Part shown: positions 24,730-33,532 of the stretch, one piece after another
Layout of the letters: each line of letters opens with the position of its first letter
Position numbering within the stretch: the first letter of the stretch is position 1
DNA from: Asticcacaulis excentricus CB 48
GTDB lineage: Bacteria > Pseudomonadota > Alphaproteobacteria > Caulobacterales > Caulobacteraceae
DNA: 64,000 nt
Reading direction: 5' to 3'
Assembly (NCBI RefSeq): GCF_000175215.2
Contig: NC_014816.1
Span: 2,167,001 to 2,231,000 of the forward strand
Translations under genes and position numbers: made by a program
Notes under the pieces: model-generated
The model's database searches: none
Told to the model about the DNA's origin: nothing
Seen by the model: the letters and a program-made list of their open reading frames with translations, nothing else

Positions 24730-27700
24730 GGGCGGGTTCCTTTTGTGAGAGAGGCGTAGAGACGGTTTTAACCGCGTCGATTTGCGTCAGAAGCGCGGCC
24801 TTGCGTGTCTGTGCCGCTTCGACCGAGGCGGCCTTAACGTGGCCAAAACCGCGGATGTCTTCGGGAAGGCGGGCCAGTGCCACAACCAGCTCCAGCGTAT
24901 GCGGGGAGAGCTTCGCCACGAGTTCCGGGATCAGGCGCAAATAGTCATCGCGCAGACGCCGTTCCATGCGCCGTTCCTCTGTATGACCGAACGGATCGAA
25001 CAGGCTGCCGCGCAAGCCTTTCAGCCCTTTCAGGACGCCAAAGGCGCTGAAGACCCAGCCGCCGAATTTCATCTTGCGCGGTTCCCCGGTAACTGGGTCC
25101 TTGCGCGCCAGCAGTGGCGGAGCGAGATATACAGCTATTTTTCCGGTATTATCGAATTGACTCTCGAGCCGCTGACGGAAGGCCGGATCGCTGTAGAGGC
25201 GTGCCACCTCGTATTCGTCCTTATAGGCCATCAGCTTATACGCGTTGCGCGCTACGGCCTCCAAAAAGGCGGGCGATCCTGCCTTGCGTGCCTGTTCGAC
25301 CGCGGCGGCATATTGCGCCGCGTATGCCGCGTCCTGGTAGGCGCTCAGATCGGCGATCCGCCGCGTGATAAAAGCTTCGACATCGAACGGCGCCTCAGCT
25401 TTCGGTGGCGCAATGCGGCCCAGATAAAGCGCACGCCCCAGCGCAAAGGCCTTATGGTTATTCGCTTTTTCAGCCCCATTAAGGTCGATGGCGCGTTCAA
25501 TCGCCTGACGGCTCAGCGGCACGGCCCCGGCCTGCCAGGCGGCTCCCAGGAGGATCATATGTCCATAGACGGCATCGCCCAGCAGCCGCCGCGCCACACC
25601 CCCGGCATCCAGCGGCTCACAGCGTTTAGACGCCTTGCGTAAGCGTCCCATCAGGCCGCCCTTATCAAACACGATATCGCGGTTCAGCGTGAAGGCTGCC
25701 GTCGAGGTCAGGGCCGAATTGACAAAGCTCAGGGTACGTTCCGGGCTAACCAGAGGCAGGGCCGTCTTTCCGGTGGCCTGCACCATATCGGCGGCCAGAA
25801 GCACATCGGCTTCCCCGGCGCTGATGCGCGGCGCGGGCAACCGCTGGCCTTGCGCCACGATGCGCACATGGGCATCGACGCCGCCGCCGCGTTGCGCGAG
25901 GCCTGTCTGATCCGCTACCGACACTTCGAAGCCATCGATATGCGCCGCCATCCCCAGCATGGCGGACAGCGAGGTGACGCCCAAACCGCCGATTCCCGCC
26001 AGCAGGATATTGACCGGGCGCGCCGTAGGAGGGGGCGGCGTCAGTTCAGGCAGGTCGGCGATTAACGAAGTGATATCCGGCGCAGCGGCTTTTTTAAGCG
26101 CTGCCCCTTCGACCGCGACAAACGACGGGCAGAAGCCTTTGACGCAGGACGTGTCGATATTACACGCCGACTGGTCGATTTCGCGCTTACGCCCCAGTTC
26201 GGTTTCCAGTGGGTTGATGGCGACGCAGTTCGACTTAGCCTGACAATCGCCGCAACCTTCGCACACGGCCGGATTAATGAAGATACGGGCGGCGGGCTTT
26301 GGAGCCGTGCCGCGTTTGCGGCGGCGGCGCAGTTCGGTGGCACAGGCCTGATCATAGATCAGCACCGATACCCCCTTATGGGTGCGCAGGTCCATCTGCA
26401 CGGCTTCCAGATCATCGCGGTGGGCATAGGTTGTCCCAGACGGCATTTCGCCTTCCCAGCGCTCTGGATCATTAGAGACCAACGCAATGCGCTCCACGCC
26501 CTCGGCGCGCACCTGTTGGGCCACCTTGACGGGGGTAAGTTGCCCATCGACCGACTGCCCGCCCGTCATGGCCACCACGTCGTTATAAAGGATCTTGTAG
26601 GTGATATTGACCCCGGCGGCGATGGCCTGGCGGATGGCCAAAAGTCCCGAATGGAAGTAGGTGCCGTCGCCCAGATTGGTGAAGACGTGACCTTCGTCGG
26701 TGAAGGGCGCCTGCCCCATCCAGGTTACGCCTTCGCCGCCCATATGGGTGCAGATTTCTGTACGGCGCGGCATGAAGGTCGCCATATAATGACAGCCGAT
26801 CCCAGCCAGACCGCGCGATCCTTCGGGCACGACGGTCGATCCATTGTGCGGGCATCCGGCGCAAAAGAACGGCGCGCGGATATGGTCGGGCTTGAGCGCG
26901 TCCTTCGTCGTCAAGCGGGCGCGGAAGCCTTCGGCGCGCTCGTGGCGTTGAGCGTTACGCGCCGCTTCCGGCAGCAGGTCGTAGAGCGCCAGGGCCACCT
27001 GTAGCGTATCCAGTTCCAGAACATCGGAGATCAGCGGCTCACCACTCAGACCGCGCTTGCCGAGGATCAGGGGGCGACGGCCATCGGGTAGGGCATAAAG
27101 CGCCGAGCGCAGCTGCGGCTCAATCACTTCGCGCCGTTCCTCGACCACCAGCAGCTTTTCTAGGCCTGCCGCAAAGGCGCGCGCCCCTTGCGCATCCAGC
27201 GGCCAGACCATGCCGACCTTCCATACGCTAAGGCCGATGTCGCGCGCTTCGGCCTCATTGATACCGAGAAGCTCGAGCGCCTCCATCACCTGCGTAAAGG
27301 CCTTGCCCGCCGTGGCGATACCGATGCGCGGGCGCTCATGGGGCCAGACCACCGTGTCGAAGCCATTCAGCCGCGCAAAGGCCGAAGCGGCAGGCAGGCG
27401 ATAGTGGCGGTGACGCGCTTCTTTTTCGGCGGGGGTGTCCTTGGCCCTTATGTGCAGACCATCGGCCGGCAGGTCGATCACCGGGTTGCGCGTATCGAAA
27501 CGGTCGCTGAGATCAACGGCCGCCGAAGCATCCATCAGATCAGAAATCGTCTTCAGCGCCACCCAACCGCCATAGAAGCGCGACAGGGCGAGGCCCTTGA
27601 CGCCGTATTCCAAAACCTCGGCGATGGTGGCTGGGCTAAGCACCGGAATTTCGGCGTCGATAAAGGCCAGTTCCGACTGGTTGGGCAGGGTCGAGGACTT

Positions 27701-28156
27701 GCAGGCGTGGTCATCGCCGACCACGGCCAAAACGCCGCCCAAGGGCGTCGTTCCGGCCATATTGGCGTGTTTGAGCACGTCGCCTGAGCGGTCCACGCCC
27801 GGCCCCTTGCCGTACCAGATGCCAAACACACCGTCATAGCGCGCGCCTTCAAACAATGGCACGTGCTGCGTGCCCCATACGGCGGTGGCCCCCAGGTCTT
27901 CGTTGATGGCCGGCTGCACGACGATGTTCAGCGGATCAAGCAGCGATTTGGCCTGCTGCAATTGCTGATCGTAATTGCCGAGCGGCGAGCCGCGATAGCC
28001 GGAAATAAACCCCGCTGTGCTGAGCCCGGCGCGCCGGTCTCTGCGCGCGATCATCAGCGGGAGCCGCACCAGCGCCTGAACCCCGCTCATAAAAGCGCGG
28101 CCCTCTTCGAGGACGTACTTGTCGCTTAGACTGACCTCAGCCGTTACCTTTGGCAT
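24722..28156 (-). CDS. fused indolepyruvate-type ferredoxin oxidoreductase
   Basis: 1144 residues from ATG 28154-28156 (MPKVTAEVSL). One chain combines the TPP/ferredoxin part (IorA-like, first about 720) and the gamma part (IorB-like). Seen: GFISGYRGSPLGNYDQQL at the N terminus, the TPP stretch around CAGCPHNGS and GDGTYFHSG, two Fe-S cysteine groups (CEGCGDCQAKSNC and CNIDTSCVKGFCPSF), and the GIGGLGVTSLSAMLG nucleotide/domain motif. It decarboxylates aryl (or branched) 2-oxo acids to acyl-CoA while reducing an electron acceptor. Overlap with leucine dehydrogenase hints at a branched-chain substrate; that is inference. Divergent from an Lrp regulator. Confidence 0.9.
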   Translation of the reverse strand: MPKVTAEVSLSDKYVLEEGRAFMSGVQALVRLPLMIARRDRRAGLSTAGFISGYRGSPLGNYDQQLQQAKSLLDPLNIVVQPAINEDLGATAVWGTQHVPLFEGARYDGVFGIWYGKGPGVDRSGDVLKHANMAGTTPLGGVLAVVGDDHACKSSTLPNQSELAFIDAEIPVLSPATIAEVLEYGVKGLALSRFYGGWVALKTISDLMDASAAVDLSDRFDTRNPVIDLPADGLHIRAKDTPAEKEARHRHYRLPAASAFARLNGFDTVVWPHERPRIGIATAGKAFTQVMEALELLGINEAEARDIGLSVWKVGMVWPLDAQGARAFAAGLEKLLVVEERREVIEPQLRSALYALPDGRRPLILGKRGLSGEPLISDVLELDTLQVALALYDLLPEAARNAQRHERAEGFRARLTTKDALKPDHIRAPFFCAGCPHNGSTVVPEGSRGLAGIGCHYMATFMPRRTEICTHMGGEGVTWMGQAPFTDEGHVFTNLGDGTYFHSGLLAIRQAIAAGVNITYKILYNDVVAMTGGQSVDGQLTPVKVAQQVRAEGVERIALVSNDPERWEGEMPSGTTYAHRDDLEAVQMDLRTHKGVSVLIYDQACATELRRRRKRGTAPKPAARIFINPAVCEGCGDCQAKSNCVAINPLETELGRKREIDQSACNIDTSCVKGFCPSFVAVEGAALKKAAAPDITSLIADLPELTPPPPTARPVNILLAGIGGLGVTSLSAMLGMAAHIDGFEVSVADQTGLAQRGGGVDAHVRIVAQGQRLPAPRISAGEADVLLAADMVQATGKTALPLVSPERTLSFVNSALTSTAAFTLNRDIVFDKGGLMGRLRKASKRCEPLDAGGVARRLLGDAVYGHMILLGAAWQAGAVPLSRQAIERAIDLNGAEKANNHKAFALGRALYLGRIAPPKAEAPFDVEAFITRRIADLSAYQDAAYAAQYAAAVEQARKAGSPAFLEAVARNAYKLMAYKDEYEVARLYSDPAFRQRLESQFDNTGKIAVYLAPPLLARKDPVTGEPRKMKFGGWVFSAFGVLKGLKGLRGSLFDPFGHTEERRMERRLRDDYLRLIPELVAKLSPHTLELVVALARLPEDIRGFGHVKAASVEAAQTRKAALLTQIDAVKTVSTPLSQKEPAHV

Positions 28157-28207
28157 CCTCGCTCCTGCTAACAAATTCTCGTTTGACGGAATTTTTTTGC
28201 AGGATGG

Positions 28208-28242
28208 CACGAAATCAGGAGAATGAATTTTCGAATTTCGTG
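28208..28242. promoter_or_regulatory. inverted repeat in the oxidoreductase/Lrp divergent promoter
   Basis: CACGAAAT (28208-28215) and ATTTCGTG (28235-28242) are exact reverse complements separated by 19 A/T-rich bases. They lie between the two divergent start codons (28156 and 28323). Lrp-type regulators usually bind A/T-rich dyads and control an adjacent divergent gene, so this is the probable binding region. Confidence 0.5.
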
Positions 28243-28322
28243 TTATTAAAGGCATAGACAAAATGACATTCCGTTGCGGCGCTTTGCCGCAGAATGGGAT
28301 GCCTTCTACAGATGGAATGCCC

Positions 28323-28805
28323 ATGTCACGCAGTTCTGAAGGCCGTGGCCTTGACGATACCGACCGCAAAATCCTTCGATTGCTGCGCAGCAATTGTCGG
28401 CTGACAACGCAGGAAATCGCCGATCAGGTAGGCCTGTCCCCCACCCCTTGCTGGTCGCGCATCAAACGGATGGAGGAAAACGGCGTCATCACAGGCTATG
28501 TCGCCCTGCTGGATCCGGAACAGGTAGGTAAGCCCGATACGGTCATCGTCGAAATCAATATCGAATCGCACGACGATGAACGTATCGAAGCCTTTTCACG
28601 CTATGTGCTGAACCTACCCGAAGTGACCGACGCCTATCTTACGACAGGTGAGTACGATTATGTGCTTATCGCGGCGGTCGATGGGACGGAGGGCTATGAG
28701 CAGTTTTTGCGAAAGAAGCTGCTGAAATTTCCCGGCATCCGCCACACGCGCTCGACCTTCTGCCTTCGCCGCCTGAAACGCGAACCGTCACCGGCGGTCG
28801 GATAA
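28323..28805 (+). CDS. Lrp/AsnC-family transcriptional regulator
   Basis: 160 residues from ATG 28323. N-terminal HTH: LDDTDRKILRLLRSNCR, then TTQEIADQVGLSPTPCWSRI. The C-terminal RAM/ligand domain (about 70-150) has the family pattern including YLTTGEYDYVLIAAVDG. Such proteins form octamers and respond to amino acids. It is transcribed away from the oxidoreductase-leucine dehydrogenase operon and probably controls it (family precedent plus position). Confidence 0.9.
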   Translation: MSRSSEGRGLDDTDRKILRLLRSNCRLTTQEIADQVGLSPTPCWSRIKRMEENGVITGYVALLDPEQVGKPDTVIVEINIESHDDERIEAFSRYVLNLPEVTDAYLTTGEYDYVLIAAVDGTEGYEQFLRKKLLKFPGIRHTRSTFCLRRLKREPSPAVG

Positions 28806-28980
28806 GCCCGCAAACATAGGGCGTGATCTGCACCGTCTGGGCGTTACAGAGCGCCAGAAAATCCGGGGCCTAGACCGGTGTAAAACGGGTGCGATGGCTT
28901 AAAGAGCGCACACAGTGGTGCCCTCACAGCTCCTAAAAACCCGTCTTCAAAGATGCCGCACAAGCCTATATGGAGCGTTT

Positions 28981-30081
28981 TCAAAGGTCGTATTTACGAA
29001 GAAGGGGCTCTCCAACCCTCTGCGCAACTGTTTTCAGAAGCCAAAACGGCGCTCGACGTACCGCTTCGAGGTGACGGAAATAATAGGCCGTATATTCCAT
29101 TTCCGCGCTGGCCCCTCGGTTTCGCTTAAACTGGGTCGCGCCGGAGGAGAGGTTGAACTGCAGTCCGCGTTCTAATGCAAAGCGGGTCGCACTGTGAAAA
29201 CTCAGTCTGTAAAGCCCAAGGCTCTGAGGCAAGGCGGTATTATAGCCCAAGATCGGAGCTGTCGCGTAACGCCCGAAGTTATAAACCCCGCAAAAACCCT
29301 GGATAACGGCTGCCTTATCGCGCAGCACCCGGTAGTGGATCAGCCCAATCTTGTGGGTGAGCCGGAAAAAAGCTTCTGAAAAGGAAGGGTTTAGGGCGGA
29401 GTATTTTTCCAGATAGAGCATTTGATAGAGGTAAGCGAGCCGTCTTGCGTCCTCTGGAGTCATCTCCACAAGGCCTTCATGGAGAAAATCACCTTTCTGC
29501 CACAGAGCTTCGTCGCGCCTTAAGTCTCTGCGCTGCGAAAATGCCTCTTGAAGATCGTCTATCAAAAACACTTGACGGCTGGGCAGCAGTTGCCACCCTG
29601 CCGCCTCAAGTGCACGCAAAAGCGGGCCTTCGTGACGCCCGTTCAAAGACCTCATGGCAAGAAAATGGTTCGGAAATGTCGCAACGAGGCGATCGGTCTG
29701 ATTTTGCACAATCGCCGCGTCAAGCCCGATCGGCAGGGTTGTCGATAACATCCAATTGTTCACATGGACGATCCGGTCCGCCGCACTCAGTGAAAGGGCC
29801 GCGCCCACGCCCCGGACGATGCCGCGCAACACTGGCGCCAGGCGCTGGTCGGGAAAATGGTCAAGCTCCTCAAGCGTATAGTCGACATAAGCCACACTTG
29901 GTGAACAGACAAAGGTTCTGCCCGCAGCGCCGTCATTTATCGTCATGGGCACGTGATGCTGCCCCCAATCGAAGAGGGTGACGGAGGTCTCTAGATTGCG
30001 AATAAGGGGGGCCACCCCCGATACATTAAAGCCGGCAACATAGTCTCGTGCCAATTGATTGAGGGCATCTATATCTAGCAC
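28981..30081 (-). CDS. GNAT/FemAB-like acyltransferase, unassigned
   Basis: 366 residues from GTG 30079-30081, overlapping the stop of the upstream DUF3419 gene (GTGCTAG). The C-terminal half (about 215-350) resembles the BioF2/FemAB-like GNAT fold: a helix with LIHYRVL, strands around VIQGFCGVYNFG, and SLGLYRLSFHSATRFALERGLQ then LSSGATQFKRNRGA, which fits the usual Lys/Arg stretch of that fold. The N-terminal half (about 1-200) is not recognised. Last gene of the minus-strand arm of the 29-37 kb cluster. An amino- or hydroxyl-acylating role in the cluster product is inference. Confidence 0.6.
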   Translation of the reverse strand: MLDIDALNQLARDYVAGFNVSGVAPLIRNLETSVTLFDWGQHHVPMTINDGAAGRTFVCSPSVAYVDYTLEELDHFPDQRLAPVLRGIVRGVGAALSLSAADRIVHVNNWMLSTTLPIGLDAAIVQNQTDRLVATFPNHFLAMRSLNGRHEGPLLRALEAAGWQLLPSRQVFLIDDLQEAFSQRRDLRRDEALWQKGDFLHEGLVEMTPEDARRLAYLYQMLYLEKYSALNPSFSEAFFRLTHKIGLIHYRVLRDKAAVIQGFCGVYNFGRYATAPILGYNTALPQSLGLYRLSFHSATRFALERGLQFNLSSGATQFKRNRGASAEMEYTAYYFRHLEAVRRAPFWLLKTVAQRVGEPLLRKYDL

Positions 30082-31208
30082 GCCCTCAAAACCCCGGCCC
30101 GTACGCGGTAGATGATAGACTTGTCACGCGAAGACAGTTCACGCGAAAGGGTTTCATCGATCATAACCCGGTCAGACTGCGGCGGCATGACGTTCAGGAA
30201 CAGGCGTTCGCAAAAACGCGCATCGGGTAGGGCTACGTGCACTATCCCCTTCCAGCTGTCCCCGTAGACGGACAGATCGCAGTAAGACCCGAAATCAGAT
30301 AGGGAGAAGCCATCAAAGCGGCCGACATTTAGATTTGGCAAGTCTGCAAGTCCGCCTGTTACGAGCCGAATTCGCTCAAGTCGGCCGCGGACCTTTTCGT
30401 AGGTGTCTTCTCGCAGGTGAACGGGTAATGGGCCGCGGGCGCTGTGGCGTCCTTTAAGGGCAAGTGTAGCGATATCACTTTCCCGAAATAGAAAGCTTTG
30501 GGAGGCCTTGCGAAAATCGGCGTCAATGCGGGCACTGACCTCACGCGCATCAGGAAGAAAGGCGGCGGCGGGTTCGCGCATTGCCAAGCGCCAGACGAGA
30601 TCTCGGCCGATTGCCTCGAGCTTTGACCAGGCGGCCGATGATTGAAAATGCTGGTCAAAGAGACGCGACTGGTCCTCAATCGATGGCGCCCGCATCAGGG
30701 CCGAAACGGCGCCGATGCGACAGCTAAGAAAGCGCGCATTCCATCGTAAAAGTCGCTCCCAAAGGCCGTAGTGCCAGACCCCGCCCGAAATAGCCCGTTT
30801 TTGACCGTCAAAGAAGTGCCTCGCCTGTGGCGTCAAATTTAAAGACAGACGCCTATAGGTATCCAGTCGACCAGAGCACGGCGCCATACCCAGAAAAGCA
30901 AGACAAGCGCCCCGATCCAGGCTGCGCATGGCCGCTATCTTGAGCTCGAGAAGATGGTTTTGAGCGGCGTTCAGGTCGAGGGCGACAATCTCCCTGGCGT
31001 CTTCAGCGAGGAGATCCAGAACCCGCGTGCCGGTTCCGGTCAGGCAGAGTATGCGCTGACAGCCGCGCAGCGCCATAAGCTCGGTCTCGCCGTCTTCATT
31101 GGTGGAAGTGAAGTTGAGCGTTGCGATGTCTTCCCCCTCCGTTAAGCTCACGAAACGAGACGAATGGGCACGTCGAAACGGCCTTTGTTTGCGTAAGCCT
31201 TCACACAA
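30075..31208 (-). CDS. DUF3419 (BtaA-like) 3-amino-3-carboxypropyl transferase, copy 1
   Basis: Up to 377 residues. BtaA moves the 3-amino-3-carboxypropyl group of S-adenosylmethionine onto diacylglycerol in betaine-lipid synthesis; DUF3419 holds it and many uncharacterised relatives. Conserved segments: LNFTSTNEDGETELMAL, the SAM-binding loop ILCLTGTGTRVLDLL, IVALDLNAAQNHLLELK, and SLSDFGSYCD near the C terminus. The start is uncertain: TTG 31206-31208 is the longest, GTG at 31149-31151 is the alternative, and no ATG fits. The gene diverges from the adenylate-forming enzyme 39 bases away and overlaps the acyltransferase gene downstream. The acceptor here is unknown. Confidence 0.8.
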   Translation of the reverse strand: MCEGLRKQRPFRRAHSSRFVSLTEGEDIATLNFTSTNEDGETELMALRGCQRILCLTGTGTRVLDLLAEDAREIVALDLNAAQNHLLELKIAAMRSLDRGACLAFLGMAPCSGRLDTYRRLSLNLTPQARHFFDGQKRAISGGVWHYGLWERLLRWNARFLSCRIGAVSALMRAPSIEDQSRLFDQHFQSSAAWSKLEAIGRDLVWRLAMREPAAAFLPDAREVSARIDADFRKASQSFLFRESDIATLALKGRHSARGPLPVHLREDTYEKVRGRLERIRLVTGGLADLPNLNVGRFDGFSLSDFGSYCDLSVYGDSWKGIVHVALPDARFCERLFLNVMPPQSDRVMIDETLSRELSSRDKSIIYRVRAGVLRAC

Positions 31209-31247
31209 GGGCTAATGGCGCTATACCACTTTAGCAAGAGGTAAAAA

Positions 31248-32519
31248 ATGAGGGCTGAAGCGATAGTGGCGGTGGGCCAGGCCTATCTGAGAGCCCGCTG
31301 GCGTGCGCTCACATTGCGTAACCGAAAATCCCTAAAGGCTTATCATGAGCGTGAGCTTCATCGATTGACCCGGCAAGCCAGTCGCGAGCTCAGCTTCTAC
31401 ACTCCTTATTCTGGTGCCGATTTCAGCACCTTTCCTGTCATTGACAAGAAGGTCCTACTTGAGAACTTTTCAAGGTTAAACCGAGGGGGGTTAAGCCTTG
31501 AAAGCGTGCGCGAGGCACTGGCGCACGGTGAGGAGAGACTGGCGGGGCGCATTATTGGCATGAGCACCGGGACATCAGGTAACCGGGGCTACTACGTAAT
31601 CACTGAACGCGAGCGCTTTACATGGCTAGGCACCATTCTCGCCAAGGCCTTGCCTTATGCCTTATGGCGAAGCCACCGCGTCGCTCTGGCACTTCCGGCC
31701 TTATCTGACCTCTACCGCGCAGCGAGTATCGGAAGCCGTATTCAGCTGCGCTTCTTCGACCTTGCGCTTGGGCCCGAAAGCTGGATGGACGCACTGACGG
31801 CCTTCGCGCCGGACACCCTCGTCGCGCCACCTAAGGTTTTACGCTTCTTGGCTGAGCAAGGAAGGCTTAAAGCTCCTCGCCTGTTTTCCAGCGCTGAAGT
31901 CCTTGACGATATTGACAAGCGGATCATCGAAGACGCGACAGGTTTTCGGGTGCGCCAGATCTATATGGCAACAGAAGGGCTTTTTGCCGTGAGCTGTCCT
32001 TTCGGCACACTTCATCTGGCTGAGGATGTGGTCCATTTTGAGTTCGAGCGATCCATCACCGACAGCGCACTCGTTAGTCCCATTGTCACCGACTTTACAC
32101 GCCGCGAACAGGGGATGATTCGGTATCGTATGAATGATCTGTTTGAACTCGATCACGGTAGATGCCCCTGCCAGAGTGCGTTTCAGGCGGTTTTGCGCAT
32201 AGACGGACGATGCGACGATGCGTTTCTTCTGGCAGACCGCTCGGGCGGACGCCAACTCGTTTCACCTGACGTTTTGCGCAATGCGATTGTCCGTTCAGAC
32301 CCGACCATAGACGATTTTCGCCTGATCCAGACTGGACCGGAGGATGTTGTCTTGCAGCTGTCAGACGCTATAGCGGCAACGGCGGCAAGAAAGGCCGTCT
32401 TAGAAGTTGAGACGATGTTAAAAAGGCGCGGACTGACGGCGAACATCACGGTCAGGCACGGCATTGTGGCTGATTACACGCGTAAACTCAGGCGCGTTCG
32501 CAGAGACTGGCGCGCTTGA
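31248..32519 (+). CDS. adenylate-forming enzyme, PaaK/CoF synthetase-like
   Basis: 423 residues of the ANL superfamily, in the branch annotated as coenzyme F390 synthetase/phenylacetate-CoA ligase related. Seen: P-loop STGTSGNRG (106-114), YMATEGLF (240-246, motif A5) and RYRMNDLF (292-299, motif A7), then a C-terminal lid with a Lys/Arg-rich end (DYTRKLRRVRR). It would activate a carboxylate as an acyl-adenylate for ester, amide or thioester formation. It is the only plus-strand gene of the cluster, divergent from DUF3419 copy 1 and ending 2 bases before the convergent Rieske gene. No fused carrier domain. Confidence 0.78.
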   Translation: MRAEAIVAVGQAYLRARWRALTLRNRKSLKAYHERELHRLTRQASRELSFYTPYSGADFSTFPVIDKKVLLENFSRLNRGGLSLESVREALAHGEERLAGRIIGMSTGTSGNRGYYVITERERFTWLGTILAKALPYALWRSHRVALALPALSDLYRAASIGSRIQLRFFDLALGPESWMDALTAFAPDTLVAPPKVLRFLAEQGRLKAPRLFSSAEVLDDIDKRIIEDATGFRVRQIYMATEGLFAVSCPFGTLHLAEDVVHFEFERSITDSALVSPIVTDFTRREQGMIRYRMNDLFELDHGRCPCQSAFQAVLRIDGRCDDAFLLADRSGGRQLVSPDVLRNAIVRSDPTIDDFRLIQTGPEDVVLQLSDAIAATAARKAVLEVETMLKRRGLTANITVRHGIVADYTRKLRRVRRDWRA

Positions 32520-32521
32520 AA

Positions 32522-33532
32522 TTATGCCTGCCCAAACAACCGGAACGTTCTGATGCCCTGTGGCAGGGGCTTTGCGTTCAGGCCGTGTGAGATCAGTGTT
32601 CCGAACATGTCAACAGGACCTTGATGGTAGTCTGCCCCCCCGAAACGGGAGAGTTGATGGCTTTGAAGAGACAGCATTGCAAGGTCTTGAGATAACACTT
32701 TGCGATGAAAGGCGATGATCCCCAGGCGTTTGAGGAAGGCCGGCAACACGCCCCGACGGGTGGAAAACGCCGCGAATGGCCGGGTGGTCTTGGCATCGAC
32801 GGGACTGAAGACCACGCTAATTGAGGCCTGAAGACCCTGATTATCTTCAAATCCGATCTGAACCTGTGTGGGCGGCCGGTATCGCCCCCAAGACAGGCTT
32901 CGCCTGCCCTCGGTTACCCGCTGAAGGAGGGTCATTGCCTGGTGAGGCTCGGTGTACCGCGCGACGGCTTCAGAAGGTTCGACGTGCAGTTCGACGTCAA
33001 CCGGGCAGGCCCGGGTGGCTCTGCGAACGAGCCCCGGATGGAGAAAGTAGGCGTGAACAGGATCGAGTAGGTTTTCAATCGCATCGTCCACCGCACCTGT
33101 TGAAGGCGGCAAATGCCACCAGAAGGTGTCAAATGTCGGATCGCCGATGACGTCAGGCAGGCCGTGGAAGGGCGCCTCTTCGTCCATCAGACACGTCCAG
33201 ACGATACCGGCGTGTTCTTGAACCGAAAAGGATCTGGCCGAAGCGTTTGCCGTCAGATTTGAACCGGCAACATAGCGACAGCGCCCGCCGGCGTCGAAAC
33301 GCCAGCCATGGTAAGGACACTCGATCTGCGACTCCACGACCCGCCCGGCCGATAAGGGGGCATTTCGATGGGGACAGCGATCCTCCAGAACCGCGACACC
33401 GCCCCCCGTTTCAAAGACGACGAGAGGCCGCCCCATCAAAACAACGGCGAAAGGCGCCTTCTTGATTTCGCACCGATAAGCAATCGGATGCCAGGATCGC
33501 GCAAGCGCCAATGGCCATGAGGTTTGGCTCAC
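32522..33532 (-). CDS. Rieske non-heme iron oxygenase
   Basis: 336 residues from GTG 33530-33532, which overlaps the stop of DUF3419 copy 2 (GTGA) and so fixes the start. The Rieske [2Fe-2S] site is C53-x-H55 and C72-x2-H75 (RCPHRNAP and CPYHGWRF). The mononuclear iron site shows DPVHAYFLH (His160, His165). Such oxygenases hydroxylate, desaturate or demethylate small or lipid-like substrates and need an external reductase; no reductase gene is present nearby. Last gene of the five-gene minus-strand arm from 37.4 kb. Confidence 0.9.
   Translation of the reverse strand: MSQTSWPLALARSWHPIAYRCEIKKAPFAVVLMGRPLVVFETGGGVAVLEDRCPHRNAPLSAGRVVESQIECPYHGWRFDAGGRCRYVAGSNLTANASARSFSVQEHAGIVWTCLMDEEAPFHGLPDVIGDPTFDTFWWHLPPSTGAVDDAIENLLDPVHAYFLHPGLVRRATRACPVDVELHVEPSEAVARYTEPHQAMTLLQRVTEGRRSLSWGRYRPPTQVQIGFEDNQGLQASISVVFSPVDAKTTRPFAAFSTRRGVLPAFLKRLGIIAFHRKVLSQDLAMLSLQSHQLSRFGGADYHQGPVDMFGTLISHGLNAKPLPQGIRTFRLFGQA

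Noticed and set aside
33247..33465. Small plus-strand frame within the Rieske gene
   Set aside because: Fully inside a well-supported minus-strand gene; low-complexity Arg/Pro protein.
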